Source of the DNA: Caballeronia calidae
Lineage (GTDB): Bacteria; Pseudomonadota; Gammaproteobacteria; Burkholderiales; Burkholderiaceae
DNA: 64,000 nucleotides
Direction: 5' to 3'
Assembly (NCBI RefSeq): GCF_900044055.2
Contig: NZ_FCOX02000039.1
Span: 1 to 64,000, forward strand
The position numbers and the translations under genes were made by a program. The stretch's first letter is position 1. Each line of letters starts with the position of its first letter. Under the pieces are notes generated by a model. The model saw nothing but the letters and a program-made list of their open reading frames with translations. It did no database searches and had not been told where the DNA came from. This document shows, piece by piece, positions 1-8,141 of the stretch.

Positions 1-140
1 TCATAGCCGCGATAGTGCAAGTCGTTGCCGGTCTTGCCGACCGTGCAGAGCGCGGTATTGCCCGCCGTCACGCCGGAAAGCGCGACGGATTTCTTCGGCT
101 TGAACCCGCCCGTAGCGGTGCTGTTGTCTGCTTCGCTCAT
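1..140 (-). CDS. prpC: 2-methylcitrate synthase, N-terminal fragment (cut by window edge)
   Basis: Only the first 46 codons are in the window. The start is ATG at 140, and the protein opens MSEADNSTATGGFKPKKSVA followed by an LSGVTAGNTALCTVG stretch typical of bacterial 2-methylcitrate synthases. The enzyme condenses propionyl-CoA with oxaloacetate in the methylcitrate cycle. It lies 24 bp downstream of prpB on the same strand, so the two are probably co-transcribed from the sigma-54 promoter at 1091-1107. The call rests on this short N-terminus plus the prpB/prpR context. The catalytic residues lie outside the window. Confidence 0.85.
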   Translation of the reverse strand, partial: MSEADNSTATGGFKPKKSVALSGVTAGNTALCTVGKTGNDLHYRGY

Positions 141-164
141 TTGATTCGTCTCCAGGAATTGCGA

Positions 165-1061
165 TTATTTCTTTGCCGCGAACAACTGATCCAGCTTGTC
201 CTCGTAGGCGTGATAGCCGAGATACTGGTACAGGTCGGCGCGCGTCTGCATCGTTTCGACGGCCGCCTTTTGCGTGCCGTCGCGCTTCACGGTTTCATAG
301 AAGTTCAGAGCGGCGGCATTCATCGCGCGATACGCACCGCAGCAATACAAGGCGATATCGACGTTCGCGGTCTTGAGCTCGTCGACGGTGAACATCGGCG
401 TCGAACCGAACTCGGTCAGGTTCGCGAGAATCGGCACGCGCACGGCGGCCTTGAAGCGGCGATAGTCGTCGAGCGTCTTCATCGCTTCGGGGAAGATCAT
501 GTCCGCGCCCGCTTCGACATACGCAATGGCACGCTCGATCGCGGCGTCGATGCCTTCGGCGGCGGCCGCATCGGTGCGCGCCATGATGACGAAGGAATCG
601 TCCGTGCGCGCATCGACGGCGGCCTTCACGCGATCGACCATTTCGCCGGTCGGCACGACTTCCTTGCCCGGCCGATGCCCGCAGCGCTTCTGCCCGACCT
701 GATCCTCGATATGCACGGCGGCAACGCCCGCCTTGATGAACGAGCGGATCGTTCGCGCGATGTTGAAGGCGCCGCCCCAGCCGGTATCGATATCGACCAT
801 CAGCGGGAGCGAGGACGCGTCGGTGATGCGGCGCGCGTCGATCAGCACGTCTTCCATCGTGCTGATGCCGAGATCGGGCATGCCGAGCGAATTCGCAGCC
901 ACGCCGCCGCCCGACAGATAGAGCGCCTTGAAGCCGACGGCTTCGGCCATCTTCGCGGCATAGGCGGTGATCGCGCCGACGACTTGCAGCGGTGCTTCCT
1001 CACGGACGGCCTGGCGGAACCGCGCACCCGCGGTCTGTGCGGATTGGATTTGGGAACTCAC
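165..1061 (-). CDS. prpB: 2-methylisocitrate lyase
   Basis: This 298-residue protein of the ICL/PEP-mutase superfamily splits 2-methylisocitrate into pyruvate and succinate, the last step of the methylcitrate cycle for propionate. The signature with the catalytic cysteine, KRCGHRPGK, is at about residues 125-133. The metal-site stretch VDIDTGWGG and the barrel strand IMARTDA are intact. The start is a GTG at 1061 preceded by AGGAGA (1068-1073). An ATG two bases upstream is out of frame and runs straight into TGA. Length is normal for the family. It is the first gene of a prpB-prpC operon facing away from prpR. Confidence 0.96.
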   Translation of the reverse strand: MSSQIQSAQTAGARFRQAVREEAPLQVVGAITAYAAKMAEAVGFKALYLSGGGVAANSLGMPDLGISTMEDVLIDARRITDASSLPLMVDIDTGWGGAFNIARTIRSFIKAGVAAVHIEDQVGQKRCGHRPGKEVVPTGEMVDRVKAAVDARTDDSFVIMARTDAAAAEGIDAAIERAIAYVEAGADMIFPEAMKTLDDYRRFKAAVRVPILANLTEFGSTPMFTVDELKTANVDIALYCCGAYRAMNAAALNFYETVKRDGTQKAAVETMQTRADLYQYLGYHAYEDKLDQLFAAKK

Positions 1062-1090
1062 ATTCGTCTCCTGAAAAGTGCGCTTTTATA

Positions 1091-1107
1091 AGCAACTACC
1101 TTGCCAG
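1091..1107 (-). promoter_or_regulatory. sigma-54 (-24/-12) promoter of prpBC
   Basis: Read on the minus strand the sequence is CTGGCAAGGTAGTTGCT. The GG and GC elements are exactly 12 bp apart, as sigma-54 requires (consensus TGGCAC-N5-TTGC). The predicted transcription start is near 1080, leaving a leader of about 20 nt before the Shine-Dalgarno sequence and GTG start of prpB. The divergent neighbour PrpR has a sigma-54-activating AAA+ domain, which fits. Confidence 0.85.
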
Positions 1108-1167
1108 CGCCGCGAATTTTTTTAAGTCGTTGATTTCGTTGAGTTTTGAGATTCGCGCACGACTCCT

Positions 1168-1206
1168 GAAATTTCATGGATGAAATTCCATGTTTCGAGG
1201 CTGAAA
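1168..1206. promoter_or_regulatory. Two tandem PrpR-type activator dyads
   Basis: Two copies of TTTC-N6-GAAA sit at 1172-1185 and 1193-1206. The first is the core of a longer inverted repeat (1168-1189, GAAATTTCAT-GG-ATGAAATTCC, 9 of 10 arm bases paired). The dyad centres are 21 bp apart, two helical turns, and lie about 98 and 119 bp upstream of the predicted prpB start. This is the usual position of an enhancer for a sigma-54 activator. They are also 52-86 bp from the prpR ATG, so autoregulation is possible. Confidence 0.65.
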
Positions 1207-1257
1207 TCGGTGATGCATACTGGATGAGCCTCGTCATCTCATCCACCGCAGACGATC

Positions 1258-3204
1258 ATGCAAACGGAAACCACGTCTCGCCCGCGCATCTGGGCCGTCG
1301 GCATCAGCCGGCTCAGAGATTTGTTCATCGATCTCGCGGGCGCCTATGCCGATCGCGCCGAGCTCGACGTCGTCTCGCTCGGCTATGAGGATGCCGCGAG
1401 CCGCATCGAGTCTGCGCACGATGAGCGTCCCGATGTCGTCGTGGCAGGCGGCTCCAACGGAGCGTATCTCAAGAACCGCGTGTCGGTGCCGGTCGTGGTC
1501 ATCAGCCCGACAGGCTTCGACGTGATGCACGCGCTCACGAACGCGCGGCGCGAAGGAACGAGCGTCGCGCTCGTCACCCATGGCGACACGCCCGCGGAAA
1601 TACGCCGGTTCCTCGCCGCATACGGCATCGACGTGATCTGCGAGTCGTATCGCTCGGCGCCGGACGCGGAGAGCCTTGTGCTGGATCTGCGTGACCGAGG
1701 CGTCGACGTCGTGGTCGGACCGGGCCTCGTCGCGGATCTGGCGGCCGAAGCGGGCATGAGCGCGGTGTTTCTGTATTCGCGCACGTCGGTTGTCGCCGCA
1801 TTCGAGACCGCGCTCGAAGTCGCCCAGGCGATGCGCCACGAAGTCGCGCGGCGCAATCGCCTCGATAACCTTCTGCAGCATCTTCGCGATGGCGTCGTCG
1901 CGATCGATGCGGCCGGCCGCATCGAAGCGATCAACCGCCGGCTGGCTGCCGCGCTCGGCATCGCCGACGCATCGCGTGCGGTCGGGCGGGCGCTGCTCGA
2001 CGTCGCGCCCGAGCTCGATGGCGTGTTGCCGGTTGCCGATGGCGATGTTTTCGGCGCCGTGCGCGGCGTGAGCTATGCGATCCATCGCGGACCACTGGGG
2101 ACCGAGGGCGCATCGGGCGGGACGATCTTCACGTTCCAGGAATCGCGCGCGGTCGAGCGGCTCGACCGGACGCTGCGATCGCGGCAGGGCGCGCAGGAAT
2201 TCGTCGCGCGCTATCGGCTGGAGGATGTCGTCGGCGAGTCGGAGTCGATCGAGCGGGTGCGGGCGCTCGTGCGCCGTTACGCGAAATCCGATGCGACCGT
2301 GCTGATTCTCGGCGAAAGCGGCACAGGCAAGGAAATGGTCGCGCAAAGCATGCATCGTCTGAGCCGGCGTAAGGACTTTCCGTTCGTCGCGATGAATTGC
2401 GGCGCCTTCCCGGAAGCGCTACTCGAAAGCGAGCTCTTCGGCTACGACGAGGGCGCGTTTACGGGCGCGCGCAAGGGCGGCAAGGCCGGGTTGATCGAGG
2501 CGGCACATCGGGGAACCTTGTTTCTCGACGAAATCGGCGAGATGCCGCCCTCGCTGCAAAGTCGCCTGTTGCGCGTGCTGCAGGAACGGGAAGTCATTCG
2601 GCTCGGATCGACGGAGCCGACGCGTGTGGACATTCGTGTGATCGCCGCGACGCATCGCTCGCTCGCAGAGGGCGTCGCCGACGGTTCGTTCAGGGCCGAT
2701 CTGTTCTACCGCATCAATATTCTGAGCGTCGCGTTGCCGCCATTGCGTGCACGATCCAGCGACATCCTGCCGTTGGCGACGCAACTGCTGACGCAGGCGG
2801 CCAGGCGCGACAAGGCGCTCGCGGTGCGCGTGCCCGGCCGCGATGCGGCGGCGCACGTCCTCGCGCCGCTGGAGCAGGAACTGCGTCGTTACCCGTGGCC
2901 CGGCAATGTTCGCGAACTGCAGAACATCGTGGAGCGCATCGCCGTCGAACTCTCGGACATGGCCGTCGAAAGGGATCGGCCGGTCGCGTTGACGGTGGAG
3001 GAGCTGGAAACGATCGCGCCCGAGTTGTTCGAAGCTGAACTCAACGGCAACGAAGAGCGGTCTCTGCGCGACCTGAGCCGTTCCGTGGAAGCCGATCAGG
3101 TCCGCGCTTCGCTGGCCGCATTCGGAGGCGATCGCGATGCCGTGTGCAAGGCCCTCGGCATCAGCAAAACGACTTTGTGGCGAAGGCTGAACGCGAAGCG
3201 TTGA
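1258..3204 (+). CDS. prpR: Propionate catabolism sigma-54 activator PrpR
   Basis: This 648-residue protein has an N-terminal PrpR_N sensor region (about residues 8-190, known in the family to sense 2-methylcitrate), a short PAS-like stretch (about 205-300) and a sigma-54 AAA+ domain. Walker A GESGTGKE is near residue 352 and the sigma-54 contact loop GAFTGA near 399. A Fis-type helix-turn-helix ends the protein (CKALGISKTTLWRRL). It is divergent from prpBC, whose promoter is sigma-54-dependent, so the target is local. The ATG at 1258 has only a weak ribosome-binding site, but the N-terminus matches the family. Confidence 0.95.
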   Translation: MQTETTSRPRIWAVGISRLRDLFIDLAGAYADRAELDVVSLGYEDAASRIESAHDERPDVVVAGGSNGAYLKNRVSVPVVVISPTGFDVMHALTNARREGTSVALVTHGDTPAEIRRFLAAYGIDVICESYRSAPDAESLVLDLRDRGVDVVVGPGLVADLAAEAGMSAVFLYSRTSVVAAFETALEVAQAMRHEVARRNRLDNLLQHLRDGVVAIDAAGRIEAINRRLAAALGIADASRAVGRALLDVAPELDGVLPVADGDVFGAVRGVSYAIHRGPLGTEGASGGTIFTFQESRAVERLDRTLRSRQGAQEFVARYRLEDVVGESESIERVRALVRRYAKSDATVLILGESGTGKEMVAQSMHRLSRRKDFPFVAMNCGAFPEALLESELFGYDEGAFTGARKGGKAGLIEAAHRGTLFLDEIGEMPPSLQSRLLRVLQEREVIRLGSTEPTRVDIRVIAATHRSLAEGVADGSFRADLFYRINILSVALPPLRARSSDILPLATQLLTQAARRDKALAVRVPGRDAAAHVLAPLEQELRRYPWPGNVRELQNIVERIAVELSDMAVERDRPVALTVEELETIAPELFEAELNGNEERSLRDLSRSVEADQVRASLAAFGGDRDAVCKALGISKTTLWRRLNAKR

Positions 3205-3258
3205 AGCCTGTTCTATGCTTGCTGCATGGTGAGTGCCGTGAACGGGAAGGAGATCGAC

Positions 3259-4233
3259 ATGGACGTGCGAAAGGGTTTTGTCGATTGCGTGGGCCGCACA
3301 CCGCTGATCCGGCTGGCCAGGCTCAGCGCCGAGACGGGATGCGAGATCCTCGGGAAGGCCGAGTTCATGAATCCGGGCGGCTCGGTGAAAGATCGCGCGG
3401 CGCTCTACATCATCCGGGACGCCGAACGGCGCGGCACGCTGAAACCGGGCGGCACGGTCGTGGAAGGCACGGCAGGCAATACGGGGATCGGGCTCGCGCA
3501 CATCTGTGCGGCGCGCGGCTATCGCTGCGTGATCGTGATTCCGGAGACGCAATCGCCGGAAAAAATGGCGATCCTGAGCACGCTCGGCGCCGAGGTGAGA
3601 CCGGTGCCGGCCGTGCCATACCGCGATCCGAACAACTACCAGAAGATTGCGGGCCGGCTCGCGGACGAGCTCGACAACGCGATCTGGGCAAACCAGTTCG
3701 ACAACCTCGTCAACCGCCAGGCGCATTACGAGACGACGGGCCCGGAAATATGGCGCGATACGGCGGGAACGATCGATGCGTTCGTGTGCGCGACGGGCAC
3801 CGGCGGCACGATAGCCGGTGTGAGCCGCTACCTGAAGGAGCAGAACCCGGACATCCGCATCGTGCTGGCCGATCCCGAGGGCAGCGGCCTCTACAGCCAT
3901 GTGAAAACCGGCGAAATCAAGGCGGAGGGCAGCTCGATCACGGAAGGCATCGGTTCGACGCGCATCACCGCGAACCTGGAAGGCTCGCCGATCGACGACG
4001 CGGTACGCATCGACGACCGGCAGTGCGTGACGATGGTCTACCGGCTGCTGCGCGAAGAGGGCCTGTACATCGGCGGCTCGACGGGCATCAATGTCGCGGC
4101 GGCTGTCCGGCTGGCTCGCGAGCTGGGCCCGGGGCACACGATCGTGACGCTGCTGTGCGATCGCGGGGACATCTACCGAGCCCGGCTCTTCAACCACGAC
4201 TGGCTGCGGGAAAAGGGGCTGGAACCGGCATGA
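3259..4233 (+). CDS. CysK/CBS-family PLP enzyme (cysteine synthase-like)
   Basis: This is a fold-type II PLP enzyme of 324 residues. The PLP lysine lies in NPGGSVKDRAA near residue 45, the substrate/phosphate loop reads EGTAGNTGIG near residue 76, and CATGTGGTIAG is the glycine-rich cofactor loop. The ATG at 3259 is preferred because GGGAAGGAG precedes it by 6 bp; an in-frame ATG at 3226 lacks such a site. The GTAGNTG loop (TSGNTG in standard CysK) is one I associate with cysteine synthase/desulfhydrase-like homologues, so lyase or beta-replacement activity on cysteine is possible. It follows prpR by 54 bp on the same strand; a functional link is not evident. Confidence 0.85.
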   Translation: MDVRKGFVDCVGRTPLIRLARLSAETGCEILGKAEFMNPGGSVKDRAALYIIRDAERRGTLKPGGTVVEGTAGNTGIGLAHICAARGYRCVIVIPETQSPEKMAILSTLGAEVRPVPAVPYRDPNNYQKIAGRLADELDNAIWANQFDNLVNRQAHYETTGPEIWRDTAGTIDAFVCATGTGGTIAGVSRYLKEQNPDIRIVLADPEGSGLYSHVKTGEIKAEGSSITEGIGSTRITANLEGSPIDDAVRIDDRQCVTMVYRLLREEGLYIGGSTGINVAAAVRLARELGPGHTIVTLLCDRGDIYRARLFNHDWLREKGLEPA

Positions 4234-4300
4234 CGGGACCGTGATATCCGGCGGCACGCCACACGCCGTGCGAACAGGGACCGTGGCTCGCGGACCTCGG

Positions 4301-5464
4301 TCACCTGCGGCTTTGCACCGGTTTGATCAGCCCGAAAAGTCCATTGGCTTCGTCGTTGGGACCCGCAGAGAAGTACACGGTGTCCGAGTTCGAGTTCCGG
4401 CCGCCGCCAAGTATCAGCGCCCACAAGCCCTCGACCGTGAGCGGATTGCCATACGCGTCCTCCAGTTGATCGACGAACGTGCCGTCGTTATTGAAGACGT
4501 TGATCCGGCCATTGCCGAAGTTGCCGATCAGGATCTTGCCGCTGAAAGGGCCGAAATCGAACGATGCGCGCGTGACGCCCCACGGCGAGTTGAGCGTCCC
4601 GCTGCTGGCGAAGCGGCGCAGCAGATGGCCGTCCGTGTCGAATACATCGACGAACCCGTGACCATTGCCTGCAACATCGTCGTGCTTTTGGTCGTCCTGC
4701 TGCGCATAGGTGACGAAAAGATCGCCGTCGATGTTGGCTATGCCGAATGGCGCATACCCGGCCGGCATCTGCTGGTCGACGAAGCCGCCGTCCGTCGTCG
4801 CGCTCATGTATCGGCCGTCCGTGCCGCCGCTCGGCCCGAATACGTCGATCCGGCCCGAGCGGAAATTCGTCGCAAAGAGGAAGAGGCCTTTCTTGTTCAA
4901 GCCGAACACGAGTCCCTTGTAGACGGCGTGGTTGGCGACGGACGGAACGGCTGAATTGTCGACCGCAATCACGGCGTTGTTCGCCGGATTCAGGCCGTTG
5001 GCCCAGGCCGCCAGCGTGCCATCCTCGGTCGAGAAGATGAACGCGGCGGGGATCGCAGTTCCTGGCACGAGAAACGCCGCCGACGCGTTCCATACCATTC
5101 CCGTGGGCGCAGCAGGCGCAGGTTTCGCAGAGGTGTTGTGATAGGTGGGTCGGCAGGCGCCGGGCGGTATCACATTGCCGGGCAGCGGAATGACGACTTG
5201 CAACGCGACCTTCGTGCCTTCGCCGTCATACAACGTGGAGCAGCCGGTGGCGTTGTCGCTGACCCAGAAAGGGCTGCCAGCAGGACTGAAGGCGATACCC
5301 CAGGCGTTCTGCAACACGCCATCGACCTTGGGCGCAGCGCCTGACACGTTGGAGACGAGCGGTGTGACGACATAAGCATCGTCATGGCCGGCATGAACGG
5401 TCGAGAAACCGGCAGCAAGCGCCATCGCAGCCGCTGCCTTGAAACATCCAGAGACGTAAGACAT
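4301..5464 (-). CDS. Secreted TIGR03118-family beta-propeller-like protein
   Basis: This 387-residue protein starts at ATG 5464, preceded by AAGGAGG at a 5-bp gap. It opens with a signal peptide (MSYVSGCFKAAAAMALAAGF, predicted cleavage after VHA). The mature part has the TIGR03118 hallmarks: LVSNVSG near the N-terminus, NAWGIAFSPAGSPFWVSDN, and repeated PFGIANIDG / PWGVTRA / GNFGNGRINVF blades typical of NHL-like propellers. The enzymatic function of this family is unknown. It is probably periplasmic or extracellular. It stands alone, convergent with the CysK-like gene. Confidence 0.8.
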   Translation of the reverse strand: MSYVSGCFKAAAAMALAAGFSTVHAGHDDAYVVTPLVSNVSGAAPKVDGVLQNAWGIAFSPAGSPFWVSDNATGCSTLYDGEGTKVALQVVIPLPGNVIPPGACRPTYHNTSAKPAPAAPTGMVWNASAAFLVPGTAIPAAFIFSTEDGTLAAWANGLNPANNAVIAVDNSAVPSVANHAVYKGLVFGLNKKGLFLFATNFRSGRIDVFGPSGGTDGRYMSATTDGGFVDQQMPAGYAPFGIANIDGDLFVTYAQQDDQKHDDVAGNGHGFVDVFDTDGHLLRRFASSGTLNSPWGVTRASFDFGPFSGKILIGNFGNGRINVFNNDGTFVDQLEDAYGNPLTVEGLWALILGGGRNSNSDTVYFSAGPNDEANGLFGLIKPVQSRR

Positions 5465-5921
5465 GGCACCCTCCTTGAACGGACTGGTGAGGACCTGATC
5501 TATGAATCGAAGCTGGAACAACGTAAACGACAGGTGGATTCCGAAAATTCCAGAGGGGATGCGATAAATTCAAATCGCGACTCGGATTCGTCGTCCAGCA
5601 GAGAACGAGCAGATGGATAGTCCTGCGATGTATTCCAGGGCTTACCTGTTTGGGATGACGCTGCATAGCCCACGCCCGATAAGGCGGAATAACATCGATA
5701 CCCGGCACGTTTTAATCGGGAGTGCAGCGAATACGTCGTCATTGGCGAAATGTCAGGTCGACATCTTCTTTTCGTAAGCATCGGGTGTGTGCCAACACCG
5801 CATGCACAGGCGGCGTGGCCTATCACCAGGCGAAGGCAATTTAGCGGCGCATACATGGTCGGCCCGACCACTGCCATGGTCGAACGTCATTTGACGAACG
5901 CGCCGCTTCGGAGAAGCGACG
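5465..5921. other. Intergenic region, no supported gene
   Basis: This is 457 bp between two divergently oriented genes for exported proteins. Base composition is noticeably more A/T-rich than the surroundings. Open frames on both strands lack ribosome-binding sites and do not resemble proteins. It must hold the promoters of the TIGR03118 gene (minus) and the cupredoxin-like gene (plus), but I could not identify them convincingly. Confidence 0.5.
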
Positions 5922-6338
5922 ATGAAGATCGGCACATCAGTTTCAATGCGCATGCTGGCGATGCTTGCGCTTGTTGTCCCGCTGAGCGGTCTCGCGAATG
6001 AGACGATCCATGTCGAACTCGCGGACGATTCGATCCGACTCGACACCGAGACAGCGAAAGCGGGGCACGTGACGTTCGAAGTGAACAATCGAGCGACGAG
6101 TAATACCGTGCACGAGTTCGTAGTATTGCGAACTGATACGGACGAAGCGCGACTGCCCGTGCACAACGGCCAGGTCACCGAAAGCCGGTTCAGGAAGATG
6201 GGCGAGGTGGAGAATCTTCAAAGGGATTCCGTCAAACGCCTTTCATTGAATCTATCGCCAGGCCGTTACGTACTGATCTGCAATCGGCCGGGACACTACG
6301 CGATGGGAATGCACAAGTCATTGCTGATCGTGCATTGA
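5922..6338 (+). CDS. Periplasmic cupredoxin-like copper protein
   Basis: This 138-residue exported protein has a signal peptide at residues 1-24 (…LALVVPLSGLA). The fold is cupredoxin-like. A possible ligand set is visible: His in NTVHEFVVL near residue 64, then Cys, His and Met in the C-terminal CNRPGHYAMGM (spacing C-x4-H-x3-M), the arrangement of type 1 blue-copper centres. The start at ATG 5922 has GGAGA 7 bp upstream. The likely role is periplasmic copper binding or electron transfer. No partner oxidase is adjacent. Confidence 0.75.
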   Translation: MKIGTSVSMRMLAMLALVVPLSGLANETIHVELADDSIRLDTETAKAGHVTFEVNNRATSNTVHEFVVLRTDTDEARLPVHNGQVTESRFRKMGEVENLQRDSVKRLSLNLSPGRYVLICNRPGHYAMGMHKSLLIVH

Positions 6339-6861
6339 CGCGCTTCACGCCGACGCAGAGCGTCGACAACACATATGGCATCGCCAGCGGATTGTGACTC
6401 ACGTGCACGAGATCGCTCGCAGCGCATCGTTCGCGTTGCTCCTCCGGCAGACCTCGGCCTTGGCGGAAGTAGCGGTGAAATTGCCTTCAGCCAGCGCTTC
6501 ACTGGCTTCCACTGATGGGCGCACGAAAGCGCCTCGCGATCAGATCACGAACTCACCGATCGCCGCCTGAACGAGACGGCTATCGCCAGCCGCGCGCATC
6601 GCCTCCTGAAGCTCCTATCTCAGCATACCGACAAAAAAGAGCCCGCCTGCCAGCGTCGATGCAAGGTGGTAAGAAGCGGAGCCTGCCCGAAGCTTTGCCG
6701 TTTCACTGCGAGCTGGATATCGGTTGACGAGGCGGAACAGGGTTAACACCGACTATAGCTAGCTATTACCTCTGGGCGCCTCTTTCTGGTTAGATTCACC
6801 ATGAGTCGAGCGTGGAATTTTGCGCCGTGCAGATGCGGGTATCTTCATCGAGGGAGTATCA
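6339..6861. other. Intergenic region, no supported gene
   Basis: These 523 bp between the cupredoxin-like and VOC genes have mixed, locally A/T-rich composition (for example around 6745-6800). Open frames are short and without recognisable protein character. With 5465-5921 and the VOC gene it forms a stretch whose composition differs from the flanking DNA, compatible with acquired DNA. Confidence 0.4.
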
Positions 6862-7260
6862 ATGGCAAAGCTGATTCATACCATGATTCGAGTTCGAGAC
6901 CTGGAGAGGTCATTAGATTTCTATAAGGCTGCGCTAGGTTTGACGCCTAGTCATCGTCTGGATTTCGACGATTTTTCCCTTGTTTATCTACGCAACGACG
7001 AAACCGAAGCAGAAATCGAATTGACCTGGAACAAGCGACGCGACGTCCCTTACACACATGGAGACGGCTACGGGCACTTCGCTGTCGTGGTTGACGACGT
7101 TCATGCCGAGCATGAGCGGCTCGTCAGCCTTCGGCTAAACCCCAAGGACGTGAAGGAATTCCGGGACGGGGCGGGCGAGTTGATAGCGCGCTTTTTCTTT
7201 CTCGAAGACCCTGACGGTTACAAAATTGAGGTTCTGGAGAAGTACGGCCACTATCGTTAG
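6862..7260 (+). CDS. VOC/glyoxalase I family protein
   Basis: This 132-residue single-domain vicinal-oxygen-chelate protein starts at ATG 6862 after GAGGGAG. It opens LIHTMIRVRDLERSLDFYKA, has YGHFAVVVDD mid-protein and ends DPDGYKIEVLEKYGHYR, the pattern of lactoylglutathione lyases. Candidate metal ligands are His in the first beta strand, Glu in the EIELTW strand, His in YGHFA and Glu in KIEVLEK. It probably acts in methylglyoxal detoxification or a related reaction. Codon choice (ttt, tta, aat) is more A/T-rich than in neighbouring genes. The 3' tail of a second VOC gene lies 83 bp downstream. Confidence 0.85.
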   Translation: MAKLIHTMIRVRDLERSLDFYKAALGLTPSHRLDFDDFSLVYLRNDETEAEIELTWNKRRDVPYTHGDGYGHFAVVVDDVHAEHERLVSLRLNPKDVKEFRDGAGELIARFFFLEDPDGYKIEVLEKYGHYR

Positions 7261-7343
7261 CGAGGTCCCAAAAACGGATCGTCCATTATTGATTCTGCGG
7301 AGAAATATCGCGTCCATTTCATAGTGGACTCAGGGAGGCGAAA

Positions 7344-7388
7344 AGCTACAAGATCGAAGTGCTCGAACGTCACGGATATGACGAGTAA
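7344..7388 (+). pseudogene. Severed 3' tail of a second VOC/glyoxalase gene
   Basis: The frame SYKIEVLERHGYDE followed by TAA closely parallels the C-terminus of the intact upstream VOC protein (GYKIEVLEKYGHYR) but uses G/C-rich codons like the rest of the chromosome. Nothing upstream of codon 1 resembles a VOC protein in this frame. It looks like the remnant of a native copy, either replaced by the A/T-richer gene upstream or lost by deletion between paralogues. Confidence 0.6.
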
Positions 7389-7461
7389 GCACGGCGGCAC
7401 GATGCGGCACCCGGCGGGACAACATAAATAAGCTGTTGCAGCACCCCACAAGGAGAGAGAC

Positions 7462-8106
7462 ATGCGAGACACGATCATTCCGATCGTCGCGCAGCGGCGC
7501 GCGCACGATGATGGACATCATGACGACCATGATGAAATCGCCGCCGCCCCACCGAGGATCGCGCTGACGCGGCGCGAATTCCTGCGCGGCTCCGGCGTGC
7601 TCGTCGGCACGATCGCCGCCACGTCGATCTTCGCGAGCCTCGCGCCGAGCCGCGTCTGGGCGCTCGAAATGCAGGGCTTGAGCACGCATCAGGGCGAAGT
7701 GCTGCTGCTGGTCACGCGGCAGATCTATCCGCATGCGACGCTCGATGACGCCGTGTATGCGCTCGTCGTCAAGGACCTCGACGCCAAGGCGAAAGCCGAT
7801 CCCGCGGTGCGTCAGCAACTCGCCGATGGCGTCGCCCAGCTGGATGCCAAAGCCGGCTCCGACTGGACCAAACGCGCCGCGAGCGACAAGGCGAGCGACG
7901 TCACCGCGCTCGCGGGCACGCCCTTCTTCAACACGATCCGCAGCACCGCCGTGGTCTCGCTGTACAGCAATGCGATGGCTTACGAGCACTTCGGCTATGG
8001 CGCGTCGAAGGGCGATGGCGGTTATCTGCATCAGGGCTTCAACAATCTCTCGTGGCTGCCCGATCCGCCCGCGAGCGCGAGCGGTCCCATCCCGATCGAC
8101 AGTTGA
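7462..8106 (+). CDS. Tat-exported gluconate 2-dehydrogenase subunit 3-like protein
   Basis: This 214-residue protein has a twin-arginine signal (LTRREFLRGSG at about residues 34-44, then a hydrophobic run to about 65) after a His/Asp-rich N-terminus. The remainder matches the small gamma subunit of membrane FAD gluconate/sorbitol dehydrogenases. That subunit is needed to co-export the cofactor-loaded flavoprotein, which has no signal of its own. It is 35 bp upstream of the GMC subunit, clearly as an operon. AAGGAGAGAG precedes the start. Confidence 0.85.
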   Translation: MRDTIIPIVAQRRAHDDGHHDDHDEIAAAPPRIALTRREFLRGSGVLVGTIAATSIFASLAPSRVWALEMQGLSTHQGEVLLLVTRQIYPHATLDDAVYALVVKDLDAKAKADPAVRQQLADGVAQLDAKAGSDWTKRAASDKASDVTALAGTPFFNTIRSTAVVSLYSNAMAYEHFGYGASKGDGGYLHQGFNNLSWLPDPPASASGPIPIDS

Positions 8107-8141
8107 GCAGCGAGCCCATCAAGCGAGAAGCGGAGACCGAC

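Noticed and set aside
5500..5877. 125-codon minus-strand frame upstream of the TIGR03118 gene
   Set aside because: No ribosome-binding site, no recognisable protein pattern, and it overlaps the gene's leader region.
8052..8141. Upstream start for the GMC subunit
   Set aside because: It would overlap the stop of the preceding gene and adds an Arg-rich leader; ATG 8142 has a proper ribosome-binding site and the FAD motif follows at the usual distance.
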